A DNA stretch of 64,000 bases, taken from Rhodococcus aetherivorans. Lineage in GTDB: Bacteria > Actinomycetota > Actinomycetes > Mycobacteriales > Mycobacteriaceae. A model generated the notes under the pieces. That model saw only the letters and a program-made list of their open reading frames with translations, ran no database searches and was not told the DNA's origin. This document shows, one piece after another, positions 39,018 to 51,218 of the stretch (its first letter is position 1; the number at the start of each line of letters is the position of its first letter). The translations under genes and the position numbers were made by a program. Where the stretch lies: the NCBI RefSeq assembly GCF_011058165.1, contig NZ_JAALEG010000006.1, forward strand, positions 62,001 to 126,000, given 5' to 3'.

Positions 39018-39349
39018 AGCTCACTTTCCACCCGGTTTCCGCCGCCGACCCACACCCGCGCCACACCGCTCGGTGTCGAGGAGGTGCGGCTGCGGGTGGA
39101 GTGGTCGGAAGAGACGTTCCTGAGTGCACGCACCATATCCGTCCGAGTGCGGATAACGAAAGGAGCACGACCACTCCCGGAACCGGCGGGAGTCGCGCCC
39201 CGAGCCGGTCACCGAGCCGAAAACTCTACCGACCAGTAACATTCGCGGCCCGGGAACGCGCACCCGACGCGCCGAAGGGCAGCGAAAGCGGTGGTGTGAA
39301 CCTCGTCACACACCCCTTCCGCCGCCCTCTCCGGCGCCGCGGAACCCGG
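39018..39349 (-). other. 332-bp gap between gyrB and the conservon kinase
   Basis: No convincing gene is present; the open frame at 39021-39263 is Arg-rich with no good ribosome site. GTGTGA-N6-TCACAC (39294-39311) is a weak inverted repeat. The stretch probably holds the gyrB end and the promoter of the conservon. Confidence 0.5.
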
Positions 39350-41503
<2,154 letters not shown>

Positions 41504-41549
41504 TCACCGGCCCGCAGGCGCGGCGTCGCGAGTACGGGAGGGTGAATCG

Positions 41550-42452
41550 CTAGGGCGACGAGGTTCGGACAGTGTGCCGCGCCTCGACGTCGCGCACGAA
41601 GCGCGCGGTCGCGGCCGCGAGCTCCCCGGCATGCGAGCGCGGCGACCAGTGCCCGGCGTCGAGCGGTTCCCGGCGCAGATCGGTGACCCACTTCTCGGTG
41701 TCCTCGTACCCGACCGGCCGCACCGCCCGGTCCCGCAGGCCCTGGATCAGCTGAACGGGGACGTCGGTGCGCCGCTCGCGCGGCGCGCGGAGCCGCCGGC
41801 GCAGGTTCGCCCGGTACAGCTTCAGGCCGTGCACCATGTCGTCGGCGAGCGTGGGCGCGACGGGTCCGATCAGGGCCGGGTCGGAGCGGTCGAAGAACCC
41901 GACGAATCGGGGCCAGTGCCGGGAGAACCACCACCGCAGCGCGGGCACGGGCAGGCCGGGGGTCTGGAACAGCACCGTGTAGGACGACGCCACGGCCTGC
42001 TCGAGCGGGCCGAGCGGGCGCCGCTCCCCCAGCCGGCGACGCATCCACAGCGCGAGGTGGTCGAGGTTCGGCCCGGACACCGAGGTGTACGACGCGATCC
42101 GCTCCGCCGCCCCGGGTTCGCACACGGCCTCCCAGCCCAGCACCGACCCCCAGTCGTGCCCGAGCAGGTGCACCGGCGCGTCCGGGCTCACCGCGTCGAT
42201 CACCGCGAACAGGTCCGCGGCGAGCAGTTCGAGCCGGTAGGCCGCGACGTCGCGCGGCACGGTCGACGCGCCGGCACCGCGGTTGTCGAACCGGACGATC
42301 CGGAAGTCGCCGGCCAGCGCGGGCACCACGCGGTCCCACAGGGCATGCGTGTCGGGCCAGCCGTGGACCAGCACGAGGGTCGGCCCCTGCGGGTTGCCCT
42401 CCTCGACGACGTGGAGGCGGACGGCTCCGTTCGTGACGGTACGAGTGGTCAT
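41550..42452 (-). CDS. alpha/beta hydrolase, epoxide hydrolase/dehalogenase-like
   Basis: A 300-residue protein. The oxyanion segment is HGWPDT and the nucleophile elbow is GHDWGS, an aspartate nucleophile as in epoxide hydrolases and haloalkane dehalogenases. DAGHWSP carries the catalytic histidine. A cap region (about 130-220) is Arg- and Trp-rich. It follows the ferredoxin reductase by eight bases and belongs to its operon. Confidence 0.83.
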   Translation of the reverse strand: MTTRTVTNGAVRLHVVEEGNPQGPTLVLVHGWPDTHALWDRVVPALAGDFRIVRFDNRGAGASTVPRDVAAYRLELLAADLFAVIDAVSPDAPVHLLGHDWGSVLGWEAVCEPGAAERIASYTSVSGPNLDHLALWMRRRLGERRPLGPLEQAVASSYTVLFQTPGLPVPALRWWFSRHWPRFVGFFDRSDPALIGPVAPTLADDMVHGLKLYRANLRRRLRAPRERRTDVPVQLIQGLRDRAVRPVGYEDTEKWVTDLRREPLDAGHWSPRSHAGELAAATARFVRDVEARHTVRTSSP

Positions 42453-42460
42453 GTTCTCCC

Positions 42461-43549
42461 TCAGAGGTCGAGTACGAGCCGGCCACCGTCGGCGCGCGAG
42501 ACACAGACGAGCATCTCCTCGCGACGTTCCTCGGGGGTGAGCCGGTTCTCGCGGTGGTCGGGGGTGCCGGACAGGACCCGCACCCGGCAGGTTCCGCAGA
42601 ACCCCTGCCGGCACGAGTAGCCGATGCCGGGCCGGCGCCGGCGGATCACTTCGAGCGCCGATTCGTCGGCTGGGACGGCGAGCACCTCTCCGGTGCTCGC
42701 CAGTTGGACCTCGAAGGCCCGGCCGTCGACGACGGGTGGGGCACCGAACCGCTCGAAGTGCAGGGCCGACGCCCCCGTGGCGTCGATGCCGGCACGCACC
42801 GCGTCCAGCATCGGGGTGGGCCCACAACAGTAGACGGCCCCGCCGGCGGGGGCGCCGGCGAGCAGGTCGGCGCCCGTCGGCGTGCCGTACTCGTCGTCCG
42901 GACGTACGAAAACCCTTGACGGATCCCATGTTCCGATCTCGTTGAGGAACGGCATCGCGGCCCGGGTGCGTCCGGTGTAGACGAGCCGCCAGTCCATTCC
43001 GGCACGGTCCGCGGCGCGGGTCATCGCCAGGACGGGAGTGATGCCGATCCCGCCGGCGACGAACAGGGCCGCACCCTCGGCGACGAACGGGAACCCGTTG
43101 CGCGGACCGCGCACGGCCACCGGGTCGCCCGGTTCGAGGGCATGCATCTCGAGCGACCCGCCCCCGCCGCCGGGGATCCGGCGAACCGCGACGGTGTAGC
43201 GGGTGCGGTCCTCGTGATCGCCGCACAGCGAGTACTGCCGTCGCCGCCCGGAGGGCAGATGGAAGTCGAGGTGGGCACCCGGGTGCCACGCCGGCAGCTC
43301 GGCGCCGCCGGGGGCACGCAGCGTCAACCGCACCACGTCGCCGTCGGCCGTCACCGGGTCCTTTTCGGTGACAACCAGATTCAGCTGCAGATCGGGGTCC
43401 CCGGCACCGGCGGCGCCGTCGTAGCCGAGAGCCGTGACGAGACGCAGGTAGCTCTCCACGACGGATCCGAGCAGGCCCATCGCACGGTCGGTCCGGTTCC
43501 GCCCGTGCAGGTCCGACGGGCGACGGTGCCGCGGCAGCACCCCGGTCAT
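42461..43549 (-). CDS. ferredoxin-type oxidoreductase (FAD/NAD + [2Fe-2S])
   Basis: A 362-residue electron-transfer protein. The flavin domain has RQYSLCGD, the NAD(P) domain GGIGITPVL and CCGPTPML, and a C-terminal plant-type [2Fe-2S] domain has CRQGFCGTCRV with a fourth cysteine in LVCVSR. This order is that of phthalate dioxygenase reductases and VanB. It would pass electrons from NAD(P)H to an oxygenase, perhaps the adjacent di-metal protein. ATG overlaps the upstream stop. Confidence 0.9.
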   Translation of the reverse strand: MTGVLPRHRRPSDLHGRNRTDRAMGLLGSVVESYLRLVTALGYDGAAGAGDPDLQLNLVVTEKDPVTADGDVVRLTLRAPGGAELPAWHPGAHLDFHLPSGRRRQYSLCGDHEDRTRYTVAVRRIPGGGGGSLEMHALEPGDPVAVRGPRNGFPFVAEGAALFVAGGIGITPVLAMTRAADRAGMDWRLVYTGRTRAAMPFLNEIGTWDPSRVFVRPDDEYGTPTGADLLAGAPAGGAVYCCGPTPMLDAVRAGIDATGASALHFERFGAPPVVDGRAFEVQLASTGEVLAVPADESALEVIRRRRPGIGYSCRQGFCGTCRVRVLSGTPDHRENRLTPEERREEMLVCVSRADGGRLVLDL

Positions 43550-44436
43550 CGGGCTGCCGCCCGGGCCGCGGGGGAGGACGCCAGATAGCGGACCGCCTGA
43601 CCGGTCGAGCCCTCGTGGCTCGGGTGGTACGAGCGGTGGAAGTACCGCGACATGCGCCTGCCGAGGTCCACCGGGCCGGGTAGCGTGCCGCGGCGACTCG
43701 CCGCCAGCCAGTCCGAAAGATGGGGTGCACGCACATGTTTCGATGCACGCGCCAGGTCCGGGTCGTGGGCCATGAGGAATCGGGCACCGCGGATCCACAA
43801 CCACACGAGGACCGGGGTGACGAGGAGCTGGGTGCGGATCCGCCGGGCCTCCCCGGGGTCGAAATAGCGCATCACGTCGTAGGCGACGCTGCGATGCTCG
43901 ACCTCCTCGGCGCCGTGCCAGCGCAGCAGGTCGAGCATGGTCGGATCGGTGCCCGCGGCGTCGAGGCCCTTCGCATTGAGGACCCAGTCCCCGAGGAACG
44001 CGGTGACGTGCTCGACGGCGGCGATGATGGCGAGCCGCTCGACGAGGTAGTTCTCCGCGCGCAGTCCGGTCAGCGGTCGCCGGCCGAGCAACCGGCCGAA
44101 CAGCCACCGCATCTGGTCCGTGAACGGGGTGGGATCGAGACCCTTCGACTCGAGTTGCTCGAGTACCCCCTGGTGAGCGTGGGAGTGCACCGATTCCTGG
44201 CCGATGAATCCCACGACGTCTTCGCGCAGTTGTTCGTCCTCGATGAGCGGCAGCGCCTCCTTGAACGTCTCGACGAACCACTCCTCCCCCGCCGGCAGCA
44301 ACAGATGCAGGACGTTGAGCACGTGGGTGCTGAACGGATCGCCCGGCACCCAGTGCAGGGGCAGCGTGCTCCAGTCGAACTCGACGTTGCGGGCCTGGAG
44401 CAGGACGCGGTCCGGTTCGATGAGTGGTGTGGACAT
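43546..44436 (-). CDS. PF10118-type predicted metal-dependent hydrolase (ferritin-like)
   Basis: A 296-residue protein. The ATG follows GGAGG. Conserved Glu/His clusters (GQESVHSHAHQ, AVEHVTAFLGD, HGAEEVEHRS) repeat the ExxH pattern of ferritin-like dimetal proteins. It is annotated as a hydrolase in databases, but an oxygenase or desaturase role fits the neighbouring reductase. It is the first gene of the three-gene cassette; a GTAAC-N5-GTTAC dyad lies 56 bp upstream. Confidence 0.82.
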   Translation of the reverse strand: MSTPLIEPDRVLLQARNVEFDWSTLPLHWVPGDPFSTHVLNVLHLLLPAGEEWFVETFKEALPLIEDEQLREDVVGFIGQESVHSHAHQGVLEQLESKGLDPTPFTDQMRWLFGRLLGRRPLTGLRAENYLVERLAIIAAVEHVTAFLGDWVLNAKGLDAAGTDPTMLDLLRWHGAEEVEHRSVAYDVMRYFDPGEARRIRTQLLVTPVLVWLWIRGARFLMAHDPDLARASKHVRAPHLSDWLAASRRGTLPGPVDLGRRMSRYFHRSYHPSHEGSTGQAVRYLASSPAARAAAR

Positions 44437-44491
44437 GGACGTACCTCCCGATGCGGACGTGTGCGGCAGCGCACAACCGGCTGATTTCAAC

Positions 44492-44506
44492 GTAACATCG
44501 GGTTAC
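44492..44506. promoter_or_regulatory. GTAAC-N5-GTTAC palindrome before the hydrolase cassette
   Basis: A perfect inverted repeat in the 89-bp gap upstream of the leftward PF10118 gene, beside an AT-rich ATATAAAT stretch that may be the promoter. It resembles TetR-family operators of lipid genes; the regulator is not adjacent. Confidence 0.45.
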
Positions 44507-44525
44507 ATATAAATCCAGGGTCGGA

Positions 44526-45074
44526 TCAGCCGTACGTGTCCCGCGGTCCGCGGCCGCGGACGTGCCGCTCCCCCTTACGCCAGCTCGGCGCCGTCGGCCC
44601 GGTGATCCGCAGCTCCTTGACCACCCCGTGCCCGACCGCGGCGGCGATCTTCGCGAGGATCTGCGCCTGCATCATGCGCAGCTGGGTCGCCCACGCGGTC
44701 GACTCCGCCGACACGTGCAGCACCCCGTCGCGCAGCGTCGTCGGCGACGCGTGCGAGGCGATATCGTCGCCGACCACGCGCGCCCAACTGCCCAGCACCG
44801 TGCCCTCCGACACGCGCCCCGACCATCCCCGCTGCTTGGCCAGCGAGTTCGCCAGCGCGCCGAGCGGCTGCGGGTCCCGCTCGTCGGGGCCCGGGCCCGA
44901 CCAGCCGCGACGGCGGCGCCGTGGTCGCAGCGCCCCGCGTGACGCGCGCCCCTGCCCCACCGACTTCCCGCTCGCCTTCGCGGCCGCACGGGCCTCCTCC
45001 AGCGCGCGACGGGCCAGGTCGATCCCGCGCAGCGGCGGCTCGGGGGGTTGTTCGCCCGGATTCTCGGTGCTCAT
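44526..45074 (-). CDS. DUF721 family protein
   Basis: A 182-residue protein. A basic disordered start leads to the DUF721 domain (about 70-165) with [15 protein letters not shown] and [12 protein letters not shown]. The family sits beside recF or dnaN across actinobacteria and is called DciA-like; actinobacterial members are proposed to help load the replicative helicase. Its ATG overlaps the recF stop. Confidence 0.9.
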   Translation of the reverse strand: MSTENPGEQPPEPPLRGIDLARRALEEARAAAKASGKSVGQGRASRGALRPRRRRRGWSGPGPDERDPQPLGALANSLAKQRGWSGRVSEGTVLGSWARVVGDDIASHASPTTLRDGVLHVSAESTAWATQLRMMQAQILAKIAAAVGHGVVKELRITGPTAPSWRKGERHVRGRGPRDTYG

Positions 45075-46324
45075 CGCAGTGCTCCGTCCACGGTTCCGTC
45101 CAGATCCGGCTGCGAGGGATCGCCGCCGTCGAGCCGGGTCAGCACCGAGAGCCGTCCCCGGTCGGTGTCCTCGGCCCGCACCCCGAACCGGACCGCGGAC
45201 AGCTCCGCCGGCACGTCCTCGGGGACCGCGGCGGTGATGAGTACCTGCTCGGCCGAGGCCGCGACGGCGGCGAGCGCGGTGCGACGACGCCGATCCAGCT
45301 CGGCGAACACATCGTCCAGCATGAGGACCGGGTCGGTGCCGTCGGCCCGCAGGAGCGAGAAGGCGCCCAGGCGCAGCGCCAGCGCGAACGACCAGGACTC
45401 CCCGTGGCTGGCGAATCCCTTGGCCGGCTGATCACCCAGGATCAGGTCGAGTTCGTCGCGGTGGGGGCCCACCAGGCACACGCCCCGCTCGATCTCCTTC
45501 GTCCGCGCCTGCGCCAGCCGGGTCAGGAACGCGGCCTCGAGCACCTCACGGTCGTCGGATCGCGGCGCGCGGGCCGGGTCGGCGAACTCCGGCGGCAGCG
45601 CCTCGCCCACCGTGCTGCGGTAACGGAGCAGCGCCGGTCGTGACTCGGGGGCGATCGATCGGTACGCCTCGGCGACGTGCGGGGCGAGCTCGTGCAGCAG
45701 CGCGACGCGGGCCGCGAGCAGCTCGGACCCGTGTGCCGCGAGATGGCCGTCCCACACGTCGAGCGTCGCCAGGGCGCTCGCCCCGTCGCCGGACCGGCTG
45801 CCGCGGCGCAGCGCACCCCCGGCCGTCTTCAGCAGGGCCGAGCGCTGTCGCAGCACCTTGTCGTAGTCGGCGCGGACCCCGCTCATCCGCGGGATGCGGG
45901 TGGCGAGCAGCTCGTCGAGGAACCGGCGCCGGTCGCCCGGGTCGCCCCGCACCAGCGACAGGTCCTCCGGCGCGAACAACACCGTCCGCAGGATGCCGAG
46001 GATCTCGCGCGGCCGCCGGGTCGGGGACTGGTTGATCCGGCCCCGGTTGGGCCGGCCCTCGTTGAGTTCGACGTCGATACCCAGTTCCCGGCCGCCGTTG
46101 ACGACGACCGCACCCACCTGGGCGCGCGACGTCCCGCTCCGGAACAGCGGGGCATCGCCGGACACCCGGTGCGAGGTCAGCGTCGACAGGTAGCCGAGCG
46201 CCTCGAGCAGGTTGGTCTTGCCGTGCCCGTTGCGACCGAGGAACACCGTCGGCCCCGGCGCCAGATTCAGCGAAACGGCTTCCCAGGAACGGAAGTCGCG
46301 CAACGAGAAGGTGCGAACGTACAC
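45071..46324 (-). CDS. recF: DNA replication and repair protein RecF
   Basis: A 417-residue SMC-like ATPase. The GTG start reads [14 protein letters not shown]. Walker A is [10 protein letters not shown] and Walker B is [12 protein letters not shown]. It promotes RecA loading at gaps and restart of replication. It lies 27 bp after dnaN and overlaps the DUF721 gene. Confidence 0.96.
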   Translation of the reverse strand: MYVRTFSLRDFRSWEAVSLNLAPGPTVFLGRNGHGKTNLLEALGYLSTLTSHRVSGDAPLFRSGTSRAQVGAVVVNGGRELGIDVELNEGRPNRGRINQSPTRRPREILGILRTVLFAPEDLSLVRGDPGDRRRFLDELLATRIPRMSGVRADYDKVLRQRSALLKTAGGALRRGSRSGDGASALATLDVWDGHLAAHGSELLAARVALLHELAPHVAEAYRSIAPESRPALLRYRSTVGEALPPEFADPARAPRSDDREVLEAAFLTRLAQARTKEIERGVCLVGPHRDELDLILGDQPAKGFASHGESWSFALALRLGAFSLLRADGTDPVLMLDDVFAELDRRRRTALAAVAASAEQVLITAAVPEDVPAELSAVRFGVRAEDTDRGRLSVLTRLDGGDPSQPDLDGTVDGALR

Positions 46325-46351
46325 GGGCTCCGACCGTTTCCTGCCCCCGGG

Positions 46352-47536
46352 TCAGCCCGGCAGGCGCACCGGCATCAGCAGATAGGTGTAGTCGCTGTCC
46401 GGGGCGGCGAACGTACCGGAGGCGTCGGGCTCGGGCGCTTCCTCGAGCGCCGGTCGCAGCACCGCGGGACGGCTCGGCGTCGTGAAGCCGAACGACACCT
46501 TCTCGCTGTGCAGCGAGCCGAGACCGTCGAGCAGGTACCCGGGGTTGAACGCGATGATCAGCGGCTCACCCTGGAACTCCGCGGCGAGGGACTCCTCCGC
46601 GCGCCCGGCGTCGTCGCCACCGGCCGACAACAGCAGACCGCCATCGGTGAACTCGAGTCGCACCTGCGCCCCGCGCTCGGCGACGAGCGCGACGCGCTTG
46701 ATCGCGTCCACGAGCGGCGCGATGTCGACGGTCGCCATCGCGGTGTGCTCGGTCGGCAGCAACTGGCGGAACTTGGGGAATTCGGCGTCGAGGAGGCGGG
46801 TGGTGGTGCGCCGGCCGTCCGCAACGATGCCGAGCAGGCCCTCGGCGCCGACCGACGAACCGGCACCCAGTGCGAGCTGGACGGGCGAATTAGAAGATCC
46901 GCCAACGGTTTTCGCCGACTCGGAGAGAGTCTTGGCCGGCACGAGGACCGCGGCGGTCGCGGTGTCGGCGGTGGGCATCCACTCGATCTTGCGGACCGCG
47001 AGGCGGAACCGGTCGGTGGCCGCAAGCACCATGTGGGTGCCGTCGATCTCCACACGGATACCGGTCAGCATCGGCAGGGTGTCGTCCTTGCCGGCCGCGA
47101 CCGCGACCTGGCTGATCGCCTCGGCGAACACCTCCACGGGCAGCGAACCGGTCTGCTGCGGCAACTCGGGCAGCTGCGGGTAGTCCTCGACCGGCATGGT
47201 CGGCAGGGAGAACTTCGCGCTACCGCAGTTGATGAGCACCCGCGTTCCGTCGAGCACCACGTCGACGGGCTTGTTGGGCAGCGCGCGGGTGATGTCGGCG
47301 AGCAGGCGGCCCGACACGAGCACCTGCCCGGGGGTGATGACCTCTGCGGAGACATGGACCTGCGCGGAGACCTCGTAGTCGAACCCGGAGACGGTCAGTC
47401 CCTGCTCGTCGGCGCCGAGGAGGACGCCGCCGAGCACCGGCACCGGCGGCCGCGACGGAAGACTGCGCGCAACCCACGCGACGGAGTCGGCGAAGTCCTC
47501 GCGAGCGACACGAAACTTCATGCTTCCAAGCTCCAT
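46352..47536 (-). CDS. dnaN: DNA polymerase III beta sliding clamp
   Basis: A 394-residue clamp with three repeated domains: [20 protein letters not shown], the middle domain with [12 protein letters not shown] and DRFRLAV, and an end with [13 protein letters not shown] at 47536 has AAAGGA 11 bases upstream; an in-frame ATG at 47521 (GGAAGC before it) is also possible. It tethers the polymerase to DNA. Confidence 0.97.
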   Translation of the reverse strand: MELGSMKFRVAREDFADSVAWVARSLPSRPPVPVLGGVLLGADEQGLTVSGFDYEVSAQVHVSAEVITPGQVLVSGRLLADITRALPNKPVDVVLDGTRVLINCGSAKFSLPTMPVEDYPQLPELPQQTGSLPVEVFAEAISQVAVAAGKDDTLPMLTGIRVEIDGTHMVLAATDRFRLAVRKIEWMPTADTATAAVLVPAKTLSESAKTVGGSSNSPVQLALGAGSSVGAEGLLGIVADGRRTTTRLLDAEFPKFRQLLPTEHTAMATVDIAPLVDAIKRVALVAERGAQVRLEFTDGGLLLSAGGDDAGRAEESLAAEFQGEPLIIAFNPGYLLDGLGSLHSEKVSFGFTTPSRPAVLRPALEEAPEPDASGTFAAPDSDYTYLLMPVRLPG

Positions 47537-48071
47537 CGCCCGGCGGATCCTTTCGCTCTGATGGCTGTCGATCGATTCAACGAAGTCTGGCACAGGACCC
47601 CGACACCGAGGTCGGCAGCGGGGACGTCGCTCCACGGTATGCGCTCGTGGAGCACTTGGAAAGCCGGAGGCTCGAGGGGGACGCGGCTCTCGAGACCCTG
47701 TGCACTCGAGTCCTCCACAAGCCTGTTTTGAAAGAGGAATCTTCGAGAGAAAACACAGAAGTAGTAATAGGGGTTGTGGAATCTGTGGACGAACGACCGT
47801 CTACGCTGGTGGGGCGGGCTTCTCGAGCCCCGCACTCTCGAGGATGAACTCGAGGAATTCTCGAGGACGGATGTGGACATCTCGAGAGTGTTCAACATCG
47901 GTACACCGCCCGTCCACAAAGATCCCACGTTGTACACACGGTTGTCCACAGGTGTGAGTCACTGCCCATCCGTCTCGAGAATCACACTCACCGCCTACCG
48001 CCGGCCCGTCCCCGGATACGACGAAGGGCCCGGACGCGATCGTCCGGGCCCCTGCCACAGGGCGGTACGGC
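47537..48071. other. oriC: dnaA-dnaN intergenic region
   Basis: No gene in 535 bp. DnaA boxes: TTGTCCACA at 47942-47950 (perfect), TTGTACACA at 47930-47938, TGTGGACAT at 47872-47880 and TGTGGACGA at 47784-47792 (one mismatch each), and weaker CCGTCCACA at 47910 and TCCTCCACA at 47711. The least GC-rich part, about 47723-47775, is a candidate unwinding element. Nine CTCGAG hexamers fall between 47671 and 47979. The dnaN promoter must also lie here. Confidence 0.9.
48026..48051 (-). terminator. dnaA terminator hairpin
   Basis: Perfect 11-bp stem GGGCCCGGACG/CGTCCGGGCCC with a CGAT loop, 20 bp after the dnaA stop, insulating oriC from dnaA transcription. Confidence 0.8.
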
Positions 48072-49703
48072 TCAGCGCTTGGAGCGCTGCTTGATGCGCG
48101 CAGTCAGCTCCTGCACCTGGTCGTAGACCTTCCGCCGCTCGGTCATCTCCTTGCGAATCTTCTTGTCCGCGTACATGACCGTCGTGTGGTCCCGGCCGAA
48201 GGTCTGCCCGATCTTGGGCAGCGAGAGGTCGGTGAGCTCGCGGCACAGATACATCGCGATCTGTCGTGCCTGGGCCAGCGGCCGCGCCTTGCCGGGCCCG
48301 CACAGGTCGTCGATCGAGGTGCCGAAGTACTCGGCGGTCACCGCCATGATGGTGGCCGAGTTGATCTCGAGAGCCGTCGAGTCGGGGATGAGGTCCCGCA
48401 GCACCACCTCCGCCAGCGTCAGGTCCAGCGGTTGCCGGTTGAGGGACGCGAAGGCCGTCACCCGGATCAGCGCACCCTCGAGTTCGCGGATGTTGCGTTC
48501 GATCCTGCTGGCGATCAACTCGAGGACGTCGTGCGGCACGTCCAGCCGGTCCATCCGCGCCTTCTTGCTGAGGATCGCGATGCGGGTCTCGAGTTCGGGC
48601 GGCTGGACGTCGGTGATCAGGCCCCACTCGAACCGGGTCCGCAGGCGCTCCTCGAGCGTCGCGAGCTGCTTCGGGGGACGGTCGGACGACACCACGATCT
48701 GCTTGTTCGCGTTGTGCAGGGTGTTGAAGGTGTGGAAGAACTCCTCCTGGATACCTTCCTTGCCCTCGATGAACTGGATGTCGTCGACGAGGAGGATGTC
48801 CGTCTCGCGGTACCTGCGCTTGAACGCCACCTTGCGGTCGTCGCGGAGGCTGTTGATGAAGTCGTTCGTGAACTCCTCGGTGGAGACGTACTTGACCCGC
48901 ATGCCCGGGAACAGGCGCTGCGCATAGTGCCCGGCGGCATGCAGCAGGTGCGTCTTGCCCAGGCCGGAGGCACCCCAGATGAACAGCGGGTTGTACGCGC
49001 GGGCGGGCGCCTCGGCGATCGCCACCGCGGCCGCGTGGGCGAACCGGTTCGACGCTCCGATGACGAACGTGTCGAACGTGTACTTCGCGTTGAGGCTGCT
49101 GCTGCCGGTCGGTGCCGCGGCGGCGGGCGGCGGCGGCTGGGTGAAGTAGGACGGCCACGACTCCCGGACCGCGGTCATGGCCTCCCGGTCGTCGTCGACC
49201 TCCTCGAGTTCGCCCGTGTCGACCTCGAGCATGCCGTGGTCGAGGGAGGAGGGGCGGCGCCGCCGGAACGGATGCACCATGTCGCGGGGGTCGGGCTCGC
49301 GCGGTCCGGTGGGAATCGGCCGCGTATCGAACGCGTGGGGCTCGGGCGCGCGGGGGTCCGGCGGCAGGCCCTCGAGGGGCAGCGTGTCCCGGGGCACGGC
49401 GTAGGGGTCCTCGGCGGGATCGTCGACGGCCGCCGAGGGTTCGATGCGCACGCCGAGTCCCTCGACGCGATGGCCGAGGGTGCGGTGGAGCGCGCGGAGG
49501 ATCGGCTCGCGCAGATCCCGCTCGATGGCCTCCTGCGCGAACGAGGACGGAACCGACAGGAGGGCGAAACCCTGCGCCAGGGTGATCGGCCTGACCAGGG
49601 CGAGCCACGCCTTCTGGCCCTTGCTGAGGCCCTCGCCGTCGGCGGTCAGCTCCGCGACGACGTCCGGCCACACGTCGGCCAGCGCGTTCGGCTCGTCGTT
49701 CAC
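48072..49703 (-). CDS. dnaA: chromosomal replication initiator DnaA
   Basis: A 543-residue protein. The GTG start ([12 protein letters not shown]) follows GGGGAGGA. Domain I about 1-90, a long Pro/Asp/Arg-rich domain II about 90-215, AAA+ domain III with [13 protein letters not shown] and ILLVDDIQF, and domain IV with [14 protein letters not shown] that reads DnaA boxes. Two DnaA boxes lie in its own upstream region, indicating autoregulation. Confidence 0.98.
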   Translation of the reverse strand: MNDEPNALADVWPDVVAELTADGEGLSKGQKAWLALVRPITLAQGFALLSVPSSFAQEAIERDLREPILRALHRTLGHRVEGLGVRIEPSAAVDDPAEDPYAVPRDTLPLEGLPPDPRAPEPHAFDTRPIPTGPREPDPRDMVHPFRRRRPSSLDHGMLEVDTGELEEVDDDREAMTAVRESWPSYFTQPPPPAAAAPTGSSSLNAKYTFDTFVIGASNRFAHAAAVAIAEAPARAYNPLFIWGASGLGKTHLLHAAGHYAQRLFPGMRVKYVSTEEFTNDFINSLRDDRKVAFKRRYRETDILLVDDIQFIEGKEGIQEEFFHTFNTLHNANKQIVVSSDRPPKQLATLEERLRTRFEWGLITDVQPPELETRIAILSKKARMDRLDVPHDVLELIASRIERNIRELEGALIRVTAFASLNRQPLDLTLAEVVLRDLIPDSTALEINSATIMAVTAEYFGTSIDDLCGPGKARPLAQARQIAMYLCRELTDLSLPKIGQTFGRDHTTVMYADKKIRKEMTERRKVYDQVQELTARIKQRSKR

Positions 49704-50311
49704 GTCGCGTCCTCCCCAGTTCTCTCGATCCGAATTCCACACGATTATCCACAGATGTGGACAACCACAGGGTGGCGGCCTGTGGGATGTGGATTGGGAG
49801 TTGTAGAGAGCGGGGCACGCCGAGGACGAGACGCGAGGTCCGGCTCGGACACGAAGTGCCCAGTGTGACATGTCTCGAGAAGCCCGGCGCGCGCGGCCCG
49901 GGCTAGCGACTGCGCGTGCCGGCCCGCGCGCAGACCGGCGGCCGGGCGCAGCGCCGGTGCCCGCGCGGCGGAAGCGAGTGGCCCCGCTCACCGCGGTGGT
50001 GGGCGACGAGGAACAACCCCGGCGAAACCATGAACGGGAGCGTACCGGAATGTGAACGGAGTCACACGACTTCGTGTTGCGAACGTGACGCACGGGAAAA
50101 TGGGTGTGCGGCGTGTCGTCTTGCGTGTGCCGAGCCGGCGCGGTTTGATTTCGTGCTTGCCGCCGAGTAGCCTCGAACAGTCACTCATACAGCAGTGACG
50201 GATCCGTGCTGCCACGCAGTATTTTTCGCGTACGGCACGTGTCATGCGATTTCCGTACACGTTGGACCGAGGACGCCGACCGGCGTCATAGAACTTCGAG
50301 GAGTGTTGACC
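49704..50311. promoter_or_regulatory. dnaA-rpmH intergenic region with DnaA boxes
   Basis: A 608-bp divergent gap without a supported gene. TTATCCACA (49745-49753) and TGTGGACAA (49756-49764) are perfect DnaA boxes in opposite orientation, and TGTGGATTG at 49788-49796 is a near match. They lie 40-95 bp before the dnaA start and suit autoregulation or a secondary origin element. The rpmH promoter should be in about 50150-50290. Confidence 0.8.
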
Positions 50312-50455
50312 GTGGCCAAGGGCAAGCGGACGTTCCAGCCGAACAACCGACGCCGCGCGCGCGTTCACGGCTTCCGTCTCCGGATGCGGACCCGTGCGGG
50401 TCGTGCGATCGTGTCGGCGCGTCGCCGCAAGGGCCGCACCTCGCTCACCGCCTGA
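50312..50455 (+). CDS. rpmH: 50S ribosomal protein L34
   Basis: A 47-residue protein, [20 protein letters not shown] and an Arg/Lys-rich end, the standard L34. GTG start after GAGGAG. First gene of the rightward origin cluster. Confidence 0.98.
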   Translation: MAKGKRTFQPNNRRRARVHGFRLRMRTRAGRAIVSARRRKGRTSLTA

Positions 50456-50477
50456 TCCCCGATTCCGGGAGCTCGGG

Positions 50478-50855
50478 GTGCTACCTGAGCCGTATCGCCT
50501 GCGGCGCCGCGCGGACTTCTCCGAGACCGTTCGTCGTGGCCGCCGACAGGGGCGGCGAGATCTGGTCGTTCACGCGATCGAGCGGGAGCAGGCCGAGCTG
50601 GTGGTGAGTTTCGGCGGTCCGCGGTTCGGATTCGTCGTGAGCAAGGCTGTCGGGCCGGCGGTGATTCGACATCGAGTCGCACGCCGGCTTCGTCATATCT
50701 GTGCGACTCTCGTCGACGAGGTTCCCGCCGGCGCAGACGTCGTCGTCCGGGCGCTTCCGGGTGCCGCCTCGGCCTCCTCGCAGGAACTCGACCGGCAGGT
50801 TCGCTCCGGCCTCGCCCGACTGGGTCTGGTCGCGACGGCGCGGCGGCCGGGATGA
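50478..50855 (+). CDS. rnpA: ribonuclease P protein component
   Basis: A 125-residue basic protein. GTG start (VLPEPYRLRRR) 22 bp after rpmH. Core RRRADFSETVRRGRR and the RNR-type region FGFVVSKAVGPAVIRHRVAR that binds P RNA. Together with RNase P RNA it matures tRNA 5' ends. The stop overlaps the yidD ATG. Confidence 0.96.
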   Translation: MLPEPYRLRRRADFSETVRRGRRQGRRDLVVHAIEREQAELVVSFGGPRFGFVVSKAVGPAVIRHRVARRLRHICATLVDEVPAGADVVVRALPGAASASSQELDRQVRSGLARLGLVATARRPG

Positions 50856-51148
50856 ACACGGACGGGATGAACGCGGACGGCGTGCTGCGGTCGGTGCGCT
50901 CCGCACCGGCCCGGATGTTGATCTTCTGCATCGAGCTCTATCGCACGTACGTGTCTCCGACACGCATGCCGACCTGCCGTTTCACCCCCACCTGCAGCGA
51001 ATACGCCGTCGAGGCGCTGCGAACCCGGGGGTTCGTGGTCGGCTCCGTGCTGACGGTCGTCCGCCTGCTCAAATGTGCGCCCTGGCACCCTGGGGGTTGG
51101 GATCCGGTGCCCGAGCGGCGGCATCGATCGGTCGACCGGGGTCCCTGA
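50852..51148 (+). CDS. yidD: membrane protein insertion efficiency factor YidD
   Basis: A 98-residue protein with the family core LYRTYVSPTRMPTCRFTPTC then SEYAVEAL and the cysteine in LLKCAPWHPGG. It has an amphipathic start and associates with the inner membrane beside YidC. ATG overlaps rnpA. Confidence 0.95.
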   Translation: MNTDGMNADGVLRSVRSAPARMLIFCIELYRTYVSPTRMPTCRFTPTCSEYAVEALRTRGFVVGSVLTVVRLLKCAPWHPGGWDPVPERRHRSVDRGP

Positions 51149-51218
51149 CCGGCACTGAAGACTTCGGACCGACGCCGCTGGGTGGCGACCTTGGACGACC
51201 TGAGGAGTACATAGAGCC

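Noticed and set aside
39021-39263. 80-codon open frame upstream of the conservon kinase
   Set aside because: No ribosome site, Arg-rich composition and no recognisable features.
39294-39311. GTGTGA/TCACAC inverted repeat as a CRP/GlxR operator
   Set aside because: Resembles a CRP-type site but the half-sites are six bases with a non-matching context; left as weak and not listed as a feature of its own.
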